Source of the DNA: Sporosarcina sp. P33
GTDB lineage: Bacteria > Bacillota > Bacilli > Bacillales_A > Planococcaceae
Length of the DNA: 64,000 nt
Assembly (NCBI RefSeq): GCF_002077155.1
Contig: NZ_CP015027.1
Location: 2,954,501-3,018,500, forward strand
Reading direction: 5' to 3'
Below are positions 9,663 to 18,646 of the stretch, one piece after another (position 1 is the first letter of the stretch; every line of letters begins with the position of its first letter). Under the pieces are notes generated by a model. The model was not told the origin of the DNA, did not search any database, and saw only the letters and a list, made by a program, of their open reading frames with translations. The position numbers and the translations under genes were made by a program.

Positions 9663-10284
9663 TAATGAAATCACCGAAATGCATCTTGATGTGTTAAAGG
9701 AAATTGGCAATATCGGTGCAGCCCACGCAGCCACATCATTATCACAGCTGTTGGGTCAAAAAATTGATATGCGTGTGCCGAATGTGGAACTTGTAACATT
9801 CGACGAAATGTTTGACTTGGCAGGCGGCACTGAAAAAGTAGTAGCGGGCATCTTTTTGCGGATCGAAGGCGATTTGACAGGCACAATGTTTTTTGTGCTG
9901 ACAATTGAATCTGCCACACAGTTCATCCGTAAATTAACCGGTGACGCAGCATTCACATTTATGGATGTCGAAGATCTTGGGATGGGCGCTTCAGCGCTTC
10001 AGGAGTTAGGAAACATATTGTCAGGTTCTTATTTATCCGCACTGTCAGATTTCACTTCATTAAATATATATCCGACGGTACCTTCTTTGAGCGTGGATAT
10101 GGTGGGTGCAATAGTCAGCTTCGGCCTGATCGAAGTATCTCAGTACAGCGATGAAGTCATCGTTATAGAGACGGAAATATTACAGGAAGGGGAACAGGGA
10201 ATCTCGAGTCTCGCCGGGCATTTCTTCTTGTTGCCTGATCCGCCGTCTTACCGTACAATATTCAGTTCATTAGGTGTTCTGTAA
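9652..10284 (+). CDS. cheC: CheY-P phosphatase CheC
   Basis: CheC dephosphorylates CheY-P and binds CheD, tying the phosphorelay to receptor deamidation. The 210-residue product has the two pseudo-symmetrical active-site regions of the CheC/FliY family: EIGNIGAAHAATSLSQLLG near residue 16 and ELGNILSGSYLSALSDFT near residue 118, each with the key Glu and Asn. A strong ribosome-binding site aagaagggg inside cheW precedes ATG 9652. CheD begins immediately after the stop codon. Confidence 0.95.
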   Translation: MNSDNEITEMHLDVLKEIGNIGAAHAATSLSQLLGQKIDMRVPNVELVTFDEMFDLAGGTEKVVAGIFLRIEGDLTGTMFFVLTIESATQFIRKLTGDAAFTFMDVEDLGMGASALQELGNILSGSYLSALSDFTSLNIYPTVPSLSVDMVGAIVSFGLIEVSQYSDEVIVIETEILQEGEQGISSLAGHFFLLPDPPSYRTIFSSLGVL

Positions 10285-10779
10285 ATGGCAAATGTACAAA
10301 CGGTAGTGCGTGTAGGAATTGCAGATATGAATATTGCTAAATCTCCCCATACGATTCGCACATCAGGCCTCGGTTCGTGTGTGGGCGTAGTACTGTATGA
10401 TTCGTCGAAAAAAATTTCAGGCATGGTGCATGTCATGCTGCCAGACAGTGAGCTTGGGAAGTCCACTAAGCTGAATGTCGCAAAGTTTGCGGATACAGGG
10501 ATTCATGCAATGATTGAATTACTGAAAGCGGAAGGGGTCAGACCTTTCAGTATTAAAGCGAAAATTGCAGGCGGTGCTCAAATGTTCCAGTTCGGTTCAA
10601 ACGACACCATTCGGATCGGTCCGCGTAATGTGGAAGCTGTAAAAAAAGAGTTAAACAGATATTCGATTCCCATTGTTTCTGAGGATACGGGGGGATCGAG
10701 CGGACGTACAATTGAATTTGATCCCGAAACAAGTATCTTGCACGTTCGAACGGTGAATGCCGGAACGCAAGAAATCTGA
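10285..10779 (+). CDS. cheD: Chemoreceptor glutamine deamidase CheD
   Basis: CheD deamidates specific receptor glutamines and is regulated by CheC. The 164-residue product shows the catalytic Cys32 in GLGSCVGVVLYD and His49 in GMVHVMLP, the Cys-His pair expected for this family. The ATG directly follows the cheC TAA with no gap, so translation is probably coupled. It is the last gene before a hairpin that separates the chemotaxis genes from sigD. Confidence 0.96.
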   Translation: MANVQTVVRVGIADMNIAKSPHTIRTSGLGSCVGVVLYDSSKKISGMVHVMLPDSELGKSTKLNVAKFADTGIHAMIELLKAEGVRPFSIKAKIAGGAQMFQFGSNDTIRIGPRNVEAVKKELNRYSIPIVSEDTGGSSGRTIEFDPETSILHVRTVNAGTQEI

Positions 10780-10789
10780 CAATAAGAGA

Positions 10790-10817
10790 AAAGGCGGCTA
10801 ATCCATTAGTCGCCTTT
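10790..10817 (+). terminator. Hairpin between cheD and sigD, probable partial terminator
   Basis: A 13-bp stem (10790-10802 with 10805-10817, one G-T pair) closes on a two-base loop. Only a short, interrupted T run follows (TTTATCTATT). This should terminate some but not all transcripts, so sigD may be expressed partly by read-through. A possible extended -10 (TG then TATACT at 10834-10839) lies directly after it without a recognisable -35. Confidence 0.6.
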
Positions 10818-10895
10818 ATCTATTAAGATTTGTTATACTTATACATAAGAGTTGGAAATTCGCAGAAAGAACCTGACAGGAAAGGCGTGAATTCG

Positions 10896-11675
10896 ATGGC
10901 AAATCAAGACGTAACTGAACGGCATCAGTGGAAATTATGGATCGAAAACCGTGATCCTGATGCAGGTGATACGTTAGTTCGGATGTATACACCTCTTGTC
11001 AATTATCACGTACAGCGAATCAGTGCCGGACTGCCGAAAAACGTTTCACGGGACGAAATCAAATCACTCGGGTATCAGGGTCTTTTTGATGCACTTACGA
11101 AATTTGACCCTGCCCGTGATCTGAAGTTCGATACGTATGCGTCTTTTCGTATACGCGGCACCATTATCGACGGGCTGCGGAAAGAAGACTGGCTGTCCCG
11201 CTCCTCCCGTGAAAAAACGAAAAAAATGGACGAAGAGATCAGCAAGCTGGAGCAGACTTATTTACGGTCGGTAACACCGGAAGAAGTGGCGGATCATTTA
11301 GGCGTGACTACAGATCAAGTCTATCAAACCGTGCATGAACAGTATTTTGCTAATGTCTTATCGATTGATGAGAAGATGAATGACGATGATGAACAAAATG
11401 ATCAGACATTCGTATTGCAGGATGAAAAAACAAAAACACCAGAACAGCAATCCGTAAAGAATGAATTGCTTTCAGACCTGACGGCAAAGATTAAAGAACT
11501 GAATGAAAATGAACAGCTCGTGTTAAGTTTATTTTATCAGGAAGATATGACGCTGACTGAAATAGGTGAAATTCTAAGTTTATCTACTTCTCGAATTTCC
11601 CAAATTCATTCAAAAGCGTTATTTAAATTACGGTCGCTGCTTGCGGCTGAAATTACGGACGGAGGGATTTTATGA
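10896..11675 (+). CDS. sigD: Flagellar/motility sigma factor SigD
   Basis: SigD (sigma-28 family, FliA homologue) directs transcription of flagellin, motor, chemotaxis and autolysin genes. The product (259 residues) shows region 2 (KFDPARDLKFDTYASFRIRG, then IIDGLRKEDW), region 3 (TPEEVADHLGVTTDQV) and region 4 (MTLTEIGEILSLSTSRISQI). I place the start at ATG 10896, which follows AGGAAAGG (10878-10885) by 10 bases. The upstream in-frame extension to 10830 has no ribosome-binding site and crosses the putative promoter region. The gene overlaps the next by 4 bases (ATGA). Confidence 0.96.
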   Translation: MANQDVTERHQWKLWIENRDPDAGDTLVRMYTPLVNYHVQRISAGLPKNVSRDEIKSLGYQGLFDALTKFDPARDLKFDTYASFRIRGTIIDGLRKEDWLSRSSREKTKKMDEEISKLEQTYLRSVTPEEVADHLGVTTDQVYQTVHEQYFANVLSIDEKMNDDDEQNDQTFVLQDEKTKTPEQQSVKNELLSDLTAKIKELNENEQLVLSLFYQEDMTLTEIGEILSLSTSRISQIHSKALFKLRSLLAAEITDGGIL

Positions 11676-11968
11676 GTTTGAAAAGTATTGAACTTCAAAT
11701 TGCAATCCCCAAAACATTCGAAGCAGGTAAAATTGCTGAGCAGAAGCAGCAACAGTCCCAGCTGGCACAGGACAGTGCAAATATGCTGACCGAAAAGCAG
11801 GCGCTTAAAAGCAAAGAAACTGTTTTAGAAGCGGATCCGTATGCTAAGTTGGACGCAGACGACCGTCAGCCTGATGATGAGTCCGATCAAAGAAAAGAAA
11901 AACAAAAGAAAGAACAGCAGCGGCCCAAGCATCCATTCAAAGGGTCGTTTGTTGACTGCAGCGGGTAA
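11672..11968 (+). CDS. Small hydrophilic protein of unknown function
   Basis: I do not recognise a characterised family. The 98-residue product has no membrane segment. After a short start (MSLKSIELQIAIPKTFEAGK) it is rich in Gln, Lys, Asp and Glu, with low-complexity runs such as EKQKKEQQRPKHP, so it is probably coiled-coil or disordered. Its reality is supported by GGAGG at 11661-11665 six bases before the ATG, by the 4-base overlap with sigD, and by its tight fit before the swrB-like gene. From memory, similar short genes follow sigD in other Bacillales, so a motility-linked role is an inference from position only. Confidence 0.75.
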   Translation: MSLKSIELQIAIPKTFEAGKIAEQKQQQSQLAQDSANMLTEKQALKSKETVLEADPYAKLDADDRQPDDESDQRKEKQKKEQQRPKHPFKGSFVDCSG

Positions 11969-11973
11969 ACCAC

Positions 11974-12486
11974 ATGGGAATCTTACTGGCACTTTTATTC
12001 ATCTTACAAATTATCAGTTTTATGGTTATTACGCTGCTGTTTTTAAAAATATCCAAATTCAATAACCTCGAAAAAAAACAGCAGCAGCTCATGAAGGAAA
12101 TGGATCAGTCGGTACTGGCGTATTTGTCAGAAATCAAAGAAGAAAATGACCGGCTGATCAGTCAGCTGGAACAACAGGCGCATTCGAATAACGGCACTTT
12201 GAAGGATAGGCAGCCGATTTCCGAAGCACCTGAAAAAACAGCTGCGACGAAACAGCCGCAGCCAAAACCTCATCCGTTGCCTGTTCAGTTAGCGCTTCGT
12301 TCTTATCAAAAAAATGCAGAGAATAAGCCAAAGGCAAAAGAATCCCTGCCAAACCAGGAGCCAAAACCACTGGATGACCGAGAGATGGCCAAGCAGCTGT
12401 ACGCTGAAGGAAAGTCCATTTCAGAAATTGCCAGAGAACTGAAAAAAGGTAAAACGGAAATCGAATTATTATTAAAGTTTGGCTGA
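11974..12486 (+). CDS. swrB: SwrB-like membrane-anchored motility protein
   Basis: In B. subtilis SwrB, encoded right after sigD, promotes flagellar basal-body maturation and SigD activity. This 170-residue product has one N-terminal membrane helix (about residues 2-24), a coiled coil (about 28-70), a Pro/Gln/Lys-rich linker, and a conserved C-terminal block with GKSISEIARELKKGKTEIEL, which looks like a small helix-turn-helix-type module. Architecture and position match SwrB although the linker is not conserved. It begins 5 bases after the preceding stop with a weak ribosome-binding site, and is the last motility gene before rpsB. Confidence 0.8.
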   Translation: MGILLALLFILQIISFMVITLLFLKISKFNNLEKKQQQLMKEMDQSVLAYLSEIKEENDRLISQLEQQAHSNNGTLKDRQPISEAPEKTAATKQPQPKPHPLPVQLALRSYQKNAENKPKAKESLPNQEPKPLDDREMAKQLYAEGKSISEIARELKKGKTEIELLLKFG

Positions 12487-12501
12487 AAGTACACACAGTG
12501 G

Positions 12502-12530
12502 TTGCAACCAGTGCAGAACTATGTTATTTT
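12502..12530 (+). promoter_or_regulatory. Predicted sigma-A promoter for rpsB
   Basis: A -35 TTGCAA (12502-12507) and a -10 TATTTT (12525-12530) are separated by 17 bases. This puts the transcription start about 100 bases before rpsB, just ahead of a leader hairpin. Confidence 0.55.
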
Positions 12531-12562
12531 AGTAGATGGTATTACTACACACGCGTTCGGAT

Positions 12563-12594
12563 GAATGAGTGGGTGCCATTACGGTCACTTATTC
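12563..12594 (+). promoter_or_regulatory. Hairpin in the rpsB leader
   Basis: Positions 12563-12571 pair with 12586-12594 (9 bp, one G-T) around a 14-base loop, in the 5' leader of rpsB. There is no T run, so it is not a terminator. Ribosomal-protein leaders often carry autoregulatory structures, so a translational or stability role is possible, but the match to a known S2 leader was not checked. Confidence 0.4.
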
Positions 12595-12637
12595 GCATGA
12601 TGTTCGCGGAGGACAAAACCAATAGGAGGAATTAAAC

Positions 12638-13375
12638 ATGTCAGTAATCTCAATGAAACAATTGCTAGAAGCAGGTGTACACTTCGGACACCAAACACGC
12701 CGCTGGAACCCAAAAATGAAGAAGTATATTTTTGTGGAGCGTAACGGCATCTACATCATCGACCTTCAAAAGACGGTCAAAAAATTAGAGGAAGCTTACA
12801 ACTTCATGCGCCAAGTCGGTGCTGACGGCGGTAAAGTCCTTTTCGTTGGTACGAAGAAACAAGCACAAGAAGCGATCAAAGAAGAAGCAGAACGTGCAGG
12901 AATGTACTACATCAACCAGCGCTGGTTGGGTGGAACATTAACTAACTTCGGTACTATTCAAAAGCGTGTAGCACGTATGAAAGCTATTGAGAAAATGGAA
13001 GAGGACGGCACATTCGACGTACTTCCAAAGAAAGAAGTTTCTCAATTAAATAAAGAGCACGAACGTCTTGTGAAATTCTTAGGCGGTATCCGTGACATGA
13101 AAGGCTTGCCGGATGTAATCTTTATCGTGGATCCACGTAAAGAGCGTATCGCGGTAGCTGAAGCAATCAAATTGAATATTCCACTCGTTGGAATCGTAGA
13201 TACTAACTGTGATCCGGACGAAATCGACTATGTCATCCCGGCGAACGACGATGCAATCCGCGCAGTACGTTTACTTACAAGCAAAATGGCAGATGCTTTG
13301 ATTGAATCCCGTCAAGGTGAAGACGATGAAGCAGCTGAAACAGCAAGCGAAACAGCAACTGTTACTGCAGAGTGA
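12638..13375 (+). CDS. rpsB: 30S ribosomal protein S2
   Basis: S2 binds the head-body junction of the small subunit and recruits S1-type proteins. The 245-residue product starts with the family signature [20 protein letters not shown] and contains [12 protein letters not shown] and VDTNCDP, all S2 hallmarks. The C-terminus is an acidic Glu/Thr/Ala tail. It has a strong ribosome-binding site (taggagg). Its own terminator separates it from tsf. Confidence 0.99.
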   Translation: MSVISMKQLLEAGVHFGHQTRRWNPKMKKYIFVERNGIYIIDLQKTVKKLEEAYNFMRQVGADGGKVLFVGTKKQAQEAIKEEAERAGMYYINQRWLGGTLTNFGTIQKRVARMKAIEKMEEDGTFDVLPKKEVSQLNKEHERLVKFLGGIRDMKGLPDVIFIVDPRKERIAVAEAIKLNIPLVGIVDTNCDPDEIDYVIPANDDAIRAVRLLTSKMADALIESRQGEDDEAAETASETATVTAE

Positions 13376-13390
13376 AATGAGTAAATGATG

Positions 13391-13425
13391 AGACGATAAG
13401 CGGCGTACCCCTTATCGTCTTTTTT
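13391..13425 (+). terminator. Intrinsic terminator between rpsB and tsf
   Basis: A perfect 10-bp stem (13391-13400 with 13411-13420) is followed by a run of six Ts. It lies inside an rpsB-tsf pair that is usually co-transcribed, so partial read-through would explain tsf expression lower than rpsB. A separate tsf promoter near 13450 is possible but not clear. Confidence 0.85.
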
Positions 13426-13472
13426 AGAGTAATACGCAAGTCAGATGATATATAAATAGGAGGAATTCTCAC

Positions 13473-14360
13473 ATGGCAACAATTACAGCCCAAATGGTTA
13501 AAGAACTACGTGAAAAAACTGGCGCAGGAATGATGGACTGCAAAAAAGCATTGACGCAAGTCGACGGAGACATGGACGCAGCATTGGATTTCTTGCGTGA
13601 AAAAGGCCTTTCAAGTGCAGCGAAAAAAGCAGACCGTATTGCAGCTGAAGGAGTAACAAACATTTTAGTTCAAGGTAACGAAGCGGTAATCCTTGAAGTG
13701 AATGCTGAGACAGACTTCGTAGCGAAAAACGAAGGCTTCCAGACACTTGTTAAAGAAATCTCCGAGTTTTTACTTGCGGCAAAGCCTGCTTCTGTAGAGG
13801 AAGCAAACGATGCGAAACTGGACAACGGATTGACTGTATCAGAGCACATCTCAAATGCGGTAGCTAAAATCGGTGAAAAGATCACTCTTCGCCGCTTTGA
13901 AATCCGTGAGAAGACAGATCAGGACGCTTTCGGACCATACCTTCACATGGGCGGACGTATTGCGGTATTGACTGTTCTTGAAGGTTCAACTGATGCAGAA
14001 GCAGCGAAAGATGTTGCAATGCACATCGCGGCAATGAATCCAAAATACATTTCACGTGACGAAGTATCTGCTGACGAAGTAGAGCGCGAGCGTAAAGTAT
14101 TGACTGAGCAGGCATTGAATGAAGGCAAGCCGGAAAATATCGTTGCGAAAATGGTAGAAGGCCGTCTTGGAAAATACTTCGAAGAAATCTGCGTACTGGA
14201 CCAAGCGTTTGTTAAAAACTCAGATCAAAAAGTTCGTGATTTCGTAAAATCGACTGGCGGAACTTTAGTCGAGTTTATTCGTTATGAAGTGGGCGAAGGA
14301 ATTGAAAAGCGCGAAGATAACTTTGCTGACGAAGTAATGAGCCAGGTTAAAGGTAACTGA
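13473..14360 (+). CDS. tsf: Translation elongation factor Ts
   Basis: EF-Ts is the nucleotide-exchange factor for EF-Tu. The 295-residue product has the N-terminal UBA-like domain with the signature [19 protein letters not shown] and the core-domain motif [15 protein letters not shown] (TDFV is the EF-Tu-contacting motif). Length is typical for Bacillales. The ribosome-binding site taggagg lies 6 bases before the ATG. It is flanked by terminators on both sides. Confidence 0.99.
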   Translation: MATITAQMVKELREKTGAGMMDCKKALTQVDGDMDAALDFLREKGLSSAAKKADRIAAEGVTNILVQGNEAVILEVNAETDFVAKNEGFQTLVKEISEFLLAAKPASVEEANDAKLDNGLTVSEHISNAVAKIGEKITLRRFEIREKTDQDAFGPYLHMGGRIAVLTVLEGSTDAEAAKDVAMHIAAMNPKYISRDEVSADEVERERKVLTEQALNEGKPENIVAKMVEGRLGKYFEEICVLDQAFVKNSDQKVRDFVKSTGGTLVEFIRYEVGEGIEKREDNFADEVMSQVKGN

Positions 14361-14377
14361 GTATAATACAACCTTAC

Positions 14378-14411
14378 AGAGGAGCACATCTATTATGTGT
14401 TCCTCTTTTTT
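14378..14411 (+). terminator. Intrinsic terminator after tsf
   Basis: An 11-bp stem (14378-14388 with 14396-14406, one G-T pair) is followed by six Ts. It separates tsf from pyrH. Confidence 0.85.
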
Positions 14412-14439
14412 GAGAATTAGAAATTGCAGGAGGGCCAAC

Positions 14440-15168
14440 ATGAGTATTCCAAAGTATAAACGCATCGTGTTAAAATTAAGTGGAGAGGCACTGGCAGGGA
14501 ACCAGGGCTACGGTTTATCTCCGGAAGTTATAAAATCAGTTGCGAACCAAGTAAAAGAGGTTGTAGAATTAGGTGTAGAGGTAGCAGTAGTAGTAGGCGG
14601 CGGGAACATTTGGCGAGGGAAAGTCGGAAGTGAAATGGGCATGGACCGCACAACGGCTGACTATATGGGAATGCTCGCAACAGTCATGAACTCGCTAGCA
14701 CTGCAGGATGCACTTGAGAAGCTGGGTCCTGAAACCCGTGTTATGTCTTCAATTGATATGCGACAAGTAGCGGAGCCTTACATACGACGAAAAGCAATCC
14801 GTCATCTGGAGAAAAGCCGTGTCGTTATTTTCGCAGCGGGAACAGGAAATCCTTACTTCTCCACAGATACAACAGCTGCTTTACGTGCTGCTGAAATCGA
14901 GGCAGATGTCATTTTAATGGCAAAAAATAATGTGGATGGTGTATACTCAGCTGACCCAATGAAAGACGCAACTGCTACAAAATACTTAGAACTGTCATAC
15001 TTGGAAGTGATTAGCCAAGGGCTGGAAGTAATGGATTCGACTGCATCCACACTATGTATGGACAATGATATACCACTCGTAGTATTCTCAATTATGGAAA
15101 ATGGTAATATTAAAAAAGCCGTGCTTGGAGAAGATATCGGTACGGTTGTCAGGAGGAATAAGCAATGA
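14440..15168 (+). CDS. pyrH: UMP kinase
   Basis: PyrH phosphorylates UMP to UDP for nucleotide and cell-wall precursor synthesis. It is a hexameric amino-acid-kinase-family enzyme. The product (242 residues) shows [15 protein letters not shown] at the N-terminus, the glycine-rich [11 protein letters not shown] loop, and [10 protein letters not shown] near the C-terminus. Start at ATG 14440 is set by AGGAGGG (14428-14433), 6 bases upstream; the longer frame begins within the tsf terminator. It overlaps frr by 4 bases. Confidence 0.98.
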   Translation: MSIPKYKRIVLKLSGEALAGNQGYGLSPEVIKSVANQVKEVVELGVEVAVVVGGGNIWRGKVGSEMGMDRTTADYMGMLATVMNSLALQDALEKLGPETRVMSSIDMRQVAEPYIRRKAIRHLEKSRVVIFAAGTGNPYFSTDTTAALRAAEIEADVILMAKNNVDGVYSADPMKDATATKYLELSYLEVISQGLEVMDSTASTLCMDNDIPLVVFSIMENGNIKKAVLGEDIGTVVRRNKQ

Positions 15169-15722
15169 CAAAAGAAGTGATGAATCAAACCAATGAACGT
15201 ATGGAAAAAGCGCACAGCGCTTATTCAAGACAATTGTCGTCTATCCGTGCGGGCAGAGCCAATGCAAGCCTGCTGGACAGAATTTCTGTCATTTATTATG
15301 GTGCACCGACTCCACTAAACCAAATGGCTGGAATTTCAGTTCCAGAACCGCGTCTTATTGTTGTTCAGCCATACGATAAGACGACGATTACAGATATCGA
15401 AAAAGCAATCATGAAATCAGATATCGGCATCACTCCGTCAAATGACGGATCAGTTATTCGTCTGGCAGTGCCTGCGCTTACAGAAGAACGCCGTAAAGAA
15501 TTGGTGAAAGAAGTAAAGCGTGAAGCAGAAGATGCAAAAGTGGCAATCCGTAATGTTCGCCGCGACAGTAATGAAGAATTGAAAAAACTTGAAAAAGATG
15601 CAGAAATCACTGAAGATGAACTGCGCCGTTTCAATGACCAAGTGCAGAAGATGACCGATGAGTTCATTGAAAAGATTGATCAAACTGCAAAAGATAAAGA
15701 AAACGAAATCTTGGAAATTTGA
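15165..15722 (+). CDS. frr: Ribosome recycling factor
   Basis: RRF, with EF-G, splits post-termination ribosomes. The 185-residue product has the usual RRF length, with the typical [18 protein letters not shown] and the conserved C-terminal helical bundle with [23 protein letters not shown] 15165 overlaps the pyrH stop, with an AGGAGG ribosome-binding site in the pyrH end. It is followed by a strong terminator. Confidence 0.99.
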   Translation: MTKEVMNQTNERMEKAHSAYSRQLSSIRAGRANASLLDRISVIYYGAPTPLNQMAGISVPEPRLIVVQPYDKTTITDIEKAIMKSDIGITPSNDGSVIRLAVPALTEERRKELVKEVKREAEDAKVAIRNVRRDSNEELKKLEKDAEITEDELRRFNDQVQKMTDEFIEKIDQTAKDKENEILEI

Positions 15723-15744
15723 GTAAAGAACTTTCTATAAGGAG

Positions 15745-15780
15745 GAGCGTCCTACTTTTAGGACGCTCTTTTCTTTCTTT
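15745..15780 (+). terminator. Intrinsic terminator after frr
   Basis: A perfect 10-bp stem (15745-15754 with 15759-15768) is followed by a long, T-rich tail (TTTTCTTTCTTTT). It ends the pyrH-frr unit. Confidence 0.88.
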
Positions 15781-15854
15781 TGCATGCTATTTGCCATGCA
15801 ATTTGGTAGGATAGGCAGTAGGAGTATCCGAATAGAGCCAAGTGGGGGAACGCT

Positions 15855-16646
15855 ATGCTTAGAAAATTAATGCGAAAAAAAACGGCAGATATTCAGTTGC
15901 TGGATGAACGGATCGAAGCTGTTAAAAGTAGACAGATTCCTGCCCATGTCGCAATCATCATGGATGGAAACGGAAGATGGGCGAAGCAGCGCAAAATGCC
16001 ACGGATTGCCGGTCACCATGAAGGAATGAAAACTGTCCGTCAAATCACCAATTTCGCAAATGATATGGGTGTGAAAGCCCTCACCCTCTACGCATTTTCT
16101 ACAGAAAATTGGAAGCGGCCGAAAATTGAAATCGACTTTTTGATGAACCTTCCCGGTGAGTTTCTTACTACATATTTACCCGAACTGATGGAAAAGGATA
16201 TCAAAGTTGAAATGATAGGAAATATAGATGCACTTCCAAGTCATACAGAAAAAGCGATAAAAAAAGCAATGGAACAAACTAAAAACAATCAGGGTCTCAC
16301 ATTGAATTTTGCTATGAATTACGGCAGCAGAGTAGAGCTTGTACATGTCATGAAAGAACTGGCGAAGGAAGTGTCGGCGGGAACATTACGAGCTGAAGAC
16401 ATAGACGAGAGTGCTATCGAAGCTAAGCTGATGACGGCACACTTGCCCGAACCCGATCTGCTCATTCGCACAAGCGGCGAAGTACGTCTGTCTAATTTCA
16501 TGCTGTGGCAGCTGGCTTATGCAGAATTCATTTTTACGGATGTATTATGGCCCGATTATGATGAAGAATGTTTTTTACAGGCAATTGAAGATTTCCAAAA
16601 ACGGGATCGACGCTTTGGAAGCTTGGAAGGAGATCAAAAAAGATGA
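15855..16646 (+). CDS. uppS: Undecaprenyl diphosphate synthase
   Basis: UppS condenses eight isopentenyl diphosphates onto farnesyl diphosphate with cis double bonds, making the lipid carrier of cell-wall synthesis. The 263-residue product has the catalytic Asp37 within AIIMDGNGRWAKQR, then HHEGMK and TLYAFSTENWKRP. The C-terminal IRTSGEVRLSNFMLWQ is the metal/diphosphate-binding signature. The GGGGGA ribosome-binding site precedes ATG 15855. It overlaps cdsA by 4 bases, so lipid-carrier and phospholipid precursor synthesis are coupled. Confidence 0.98.
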   Translation: MLRKLMRKKTADIQLLDERIEAVKSRQIPAHVAIIMDGNGRWAKQRKMPRIAGHHEGMKTVRQITNFANDMGVKALTLYAFSTENWKRPKIEIDFLMNLPGEFLTTYLPELMEKDIKVEMIGNIDALPSHTEKAIKKAMEQTKNNQGLTLNFAMNYGSRVELVHVMKELAKEVSAGTLRAEDIDESAIEAKLMTAHLPEPDLLIRTSGEVRLSNFMLWQLAYAEFIFTDVLWPDYDEECFLQAIEDFQKRDRRFGSLEGDQKR

Positions 16647-17437
16647 AGCAAAGAATCATCACAGCTCTTGTAGCTCTCGCATTTTTCGTGCCATTGATTG
16701 TTATCGGCGGACTGCCTTTTATCATCATGATCTTTGCGATATCTACAATCGGCCTTTATGAGTTACTCCGCATGCGCAATATGTCCGTTTTTTCTATTGG
16801 CGGATTTATCGCATGGCTGCTCTTACTCGTCATTTTACTGCCTTCCAGATGGACCGGACAGGTGGAGGGGTTTCTTCGGCTGGAGAAACTGGAGATGATC
16901 TATGTACTGGTATTATTGCTGCTGGTATATACTGTAGTTGTGAAAAACCGCTGGACATTTGAAGATATTGCATTCAGTGCAGTCAGTGCGCTGTATGTTG
17001 GAATTGGCTTTTATTATTTGATTGAAACCCGTTTATTCGGTTTAGAGTACATAGGATATGCACTGCTGATTATCTGGTCAACAGATTCAGGTGCATATTT
17101 TGTAGGCCGTAAAATCGGCAAGCGTAAACTGTGGCCCGAAATTTCGCCCAATAAAACGATTGAAGGGTTTGTCGGAGGAATCATTTGTGCAGTAGTAATA
17201 ACACTGATTTATAACATGTTCTTTCCTATCAGTACGTCGTATCTATCGTTTATCATCATCACCATAGTGGCCTCGATTGTCGGTCAAATGGGTGACCTCG
17301 TAGAGTCAGCACTGAAGCGTTATTATCATGTGAAAGATTCAGGAAAGTTATTGCCGGGACACGGCGGCATCATGGACCGCTTTGACAGTTTGCTTTTCGT
17401 TTTGCCGTTGCTTCATTTTGTTCAATTCATAGGATAA
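16643..17437 (+). CDS. cdsA: Phosphatidate cytidylyltransferase (CDP-diglyceride synthase)
   Basis: CdsA makes CDP-diacylglycerol from CTP and phosphatidic acid, the entry to all phospholipids. The 264-residue membrane protein has about eight hydrophobic segments. The CDS signature is SALKRYYHVKDSGKLLPGHG followed by GIMDRFDSL near the C-terminus, with STDSGAYFVGRKIGKRK upstream. The start overlaps the uppS stop, and the ribosome-binding site aaggagat lies in uppS. Confidence 0.97.
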   Translation: MKQRIITALVALAFFVPLIVIGGLPFIIMIFAISTIGLYELLRMRNMSVFSIGGFIAWLLLLVILLPSRWTGQVEGFLRLEKLEMIYVLVLLLLVYTVVVKNRWTFEDIAFSAVSALYVGIGFYYLIETRLFGLEYIGYALLIIWSTDSGAYFVGRKIGKRKLWPEISPNKTIEGFVGGIICAVVITLIYNMFFPISTSYLSFIIITIVASIVGQMGDLVESALKRYYHVKDSGKLLPGHGGIMDRFDSLLFVLPLLHFVQFIG

Positions 17438-17455
17438 CGGAAAGGAAGTTCATAT

Positions 17456-18610
17456 ATGAAGAAAATCAATTTGCTTGGTGCGACAGGTTCCATCGGGACA
17501 CAAACATTGAGCATTATTGCAGCTCATCCTGAACAGTTTACGCTGACGGCGATGTCCGCAGGAAGGAATATTCAAAAAGTACGTGAGATTATTGCGAAGT
17601 TTCATCCGAAATTAGTATCCGTATTGGAGAAAGAAGATGCAGTGCGCTTACAAAATGAGTTTCCAGAAGTTACAATCGTTCATGGGGATGAAGGATTGAT
17701 CGAGGCGGCGGCAGGAGTCGAAGCGGATATCCTGCTGAATTCAGTAATCGGCAGTGTAGGTCTGCGGCCGACGCTTGCGGCAATTGAAGCGGGGATGACC
17801 ATTGCGATTGCAAATAAAGAAACGTTAGTGGCAGCAGGGGATCTGGTGGTAGAAGCCGCCAAACGTCATAATGTCCCGCTTGTTCCCGTTGACAGTGAAC
17901 ACTCGGCATTATTCCAATCATTGAACGGAGAAAATCCGAAGCGGATCACCAGCCTGATTTTAACTGCTTCCGGCGGGAGTTTCAGAGACTATACACGGGC
18001 CCAGCTTCAAAATGTAACAGTGGAACAGGCGCTTGCACACCCCAACTGGTCGATGGGCAATAAATTGACAATTGATTCAGCTACGATGATGAATAAAGGT
18101 CTTGAAGTTATTGAAGCACACCATTTATTTGCTATGCCTTATGATCAGATTGAATGTTTGCTTCATAAAGAAAGTATTATTCACTCCATGGTGGAGTTTG
18201 AAGATACCAGTGTCATGGCGCAGCTGGGATCACCCGATATGCGCGTGCCGATACAGTATGCATTGACGTATCCGGACCGTATACCGATGGCGGATGCGAA
18301 ACGTCTTCGCTTGGACGAGATCGGTAAATTGCATTTTGAAAAAATGGATTATGACCGATTTAAGGCCCTGTCTTTTGCATATGATGCAGGTAGGGAAGGG
18401 GGCACTATGCCGACAGCAATGAATGCGGCTAATGAAGTGGCGGTTCAACTGTTTATGGAAGGTCATATATCCTTTATGCAAATTGAGGAAATCATCGAAC
18501 AGATGATGAATCAGCATCAGACAATTCAAAAACCGAATCTGGAAGAAATTCTGGAAACAGATCGCATTACGCGAAAAAAAGTCTATGGTATAGTGAAGTA
18601 TAAAGATTAA
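17456..18610 (+). CDS. dxr: 1-deoxy-D-xylulose-5-phosphate reductoisomerase
   Basis: Dxr converts DXP to MEP with NADPH, the committed step of the non-mevalonate isoprenoid pathway that feeds UppS upstream. The 384-residue product has the dinucleotide motif [13 protein letters not shown], the metal/substrate region [13 protein letters not shown], and [23 protein letters not shown] 17456 follows a gaaaggaag ribosome-binding site, 18 bases after cdsA. An 11-base hairpin (GGCTG/CAGCC) sits in the gap before rseP. Confidence 0.98.
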   Translation: MKKINLLGATGSIGTQTLSIIAAHPEQFTLTAMSAGRNIQKVREIIAKFHPKLVSVLEKEDAVRLQNEFPEVTIVHGDEGLIEAAAGVEADILLNSVIGSVGLRPTLAAIEAGMTIAIANKETLVAAGDLVVEAAKRHNVPLVPVDSEHSALFQSLNGENPKRITSLILTASGGSFRDYTRAQLQNVTVEQALAHPNWSMGNKLTIDSATMMNKGLEVIEAHHLFAMPYDQIECLLHKESIIHSMVEFEDTSVMAQLGSPDMRVPIQYALTYPDRIPMADAKRLRLDEIGKLHFEKMDYDRFKALSFAYDAGREGGTMPTAMNAANEVAVQLFMEGHISFMQIEEIIEQMMNQHQTIQKPNLEEILETDRITRKKVYGIVKYKD

Positions 18611-18646
18611 TTTCAGGCTGTCACAGCCGGTGAAGGTGGTTACTGA

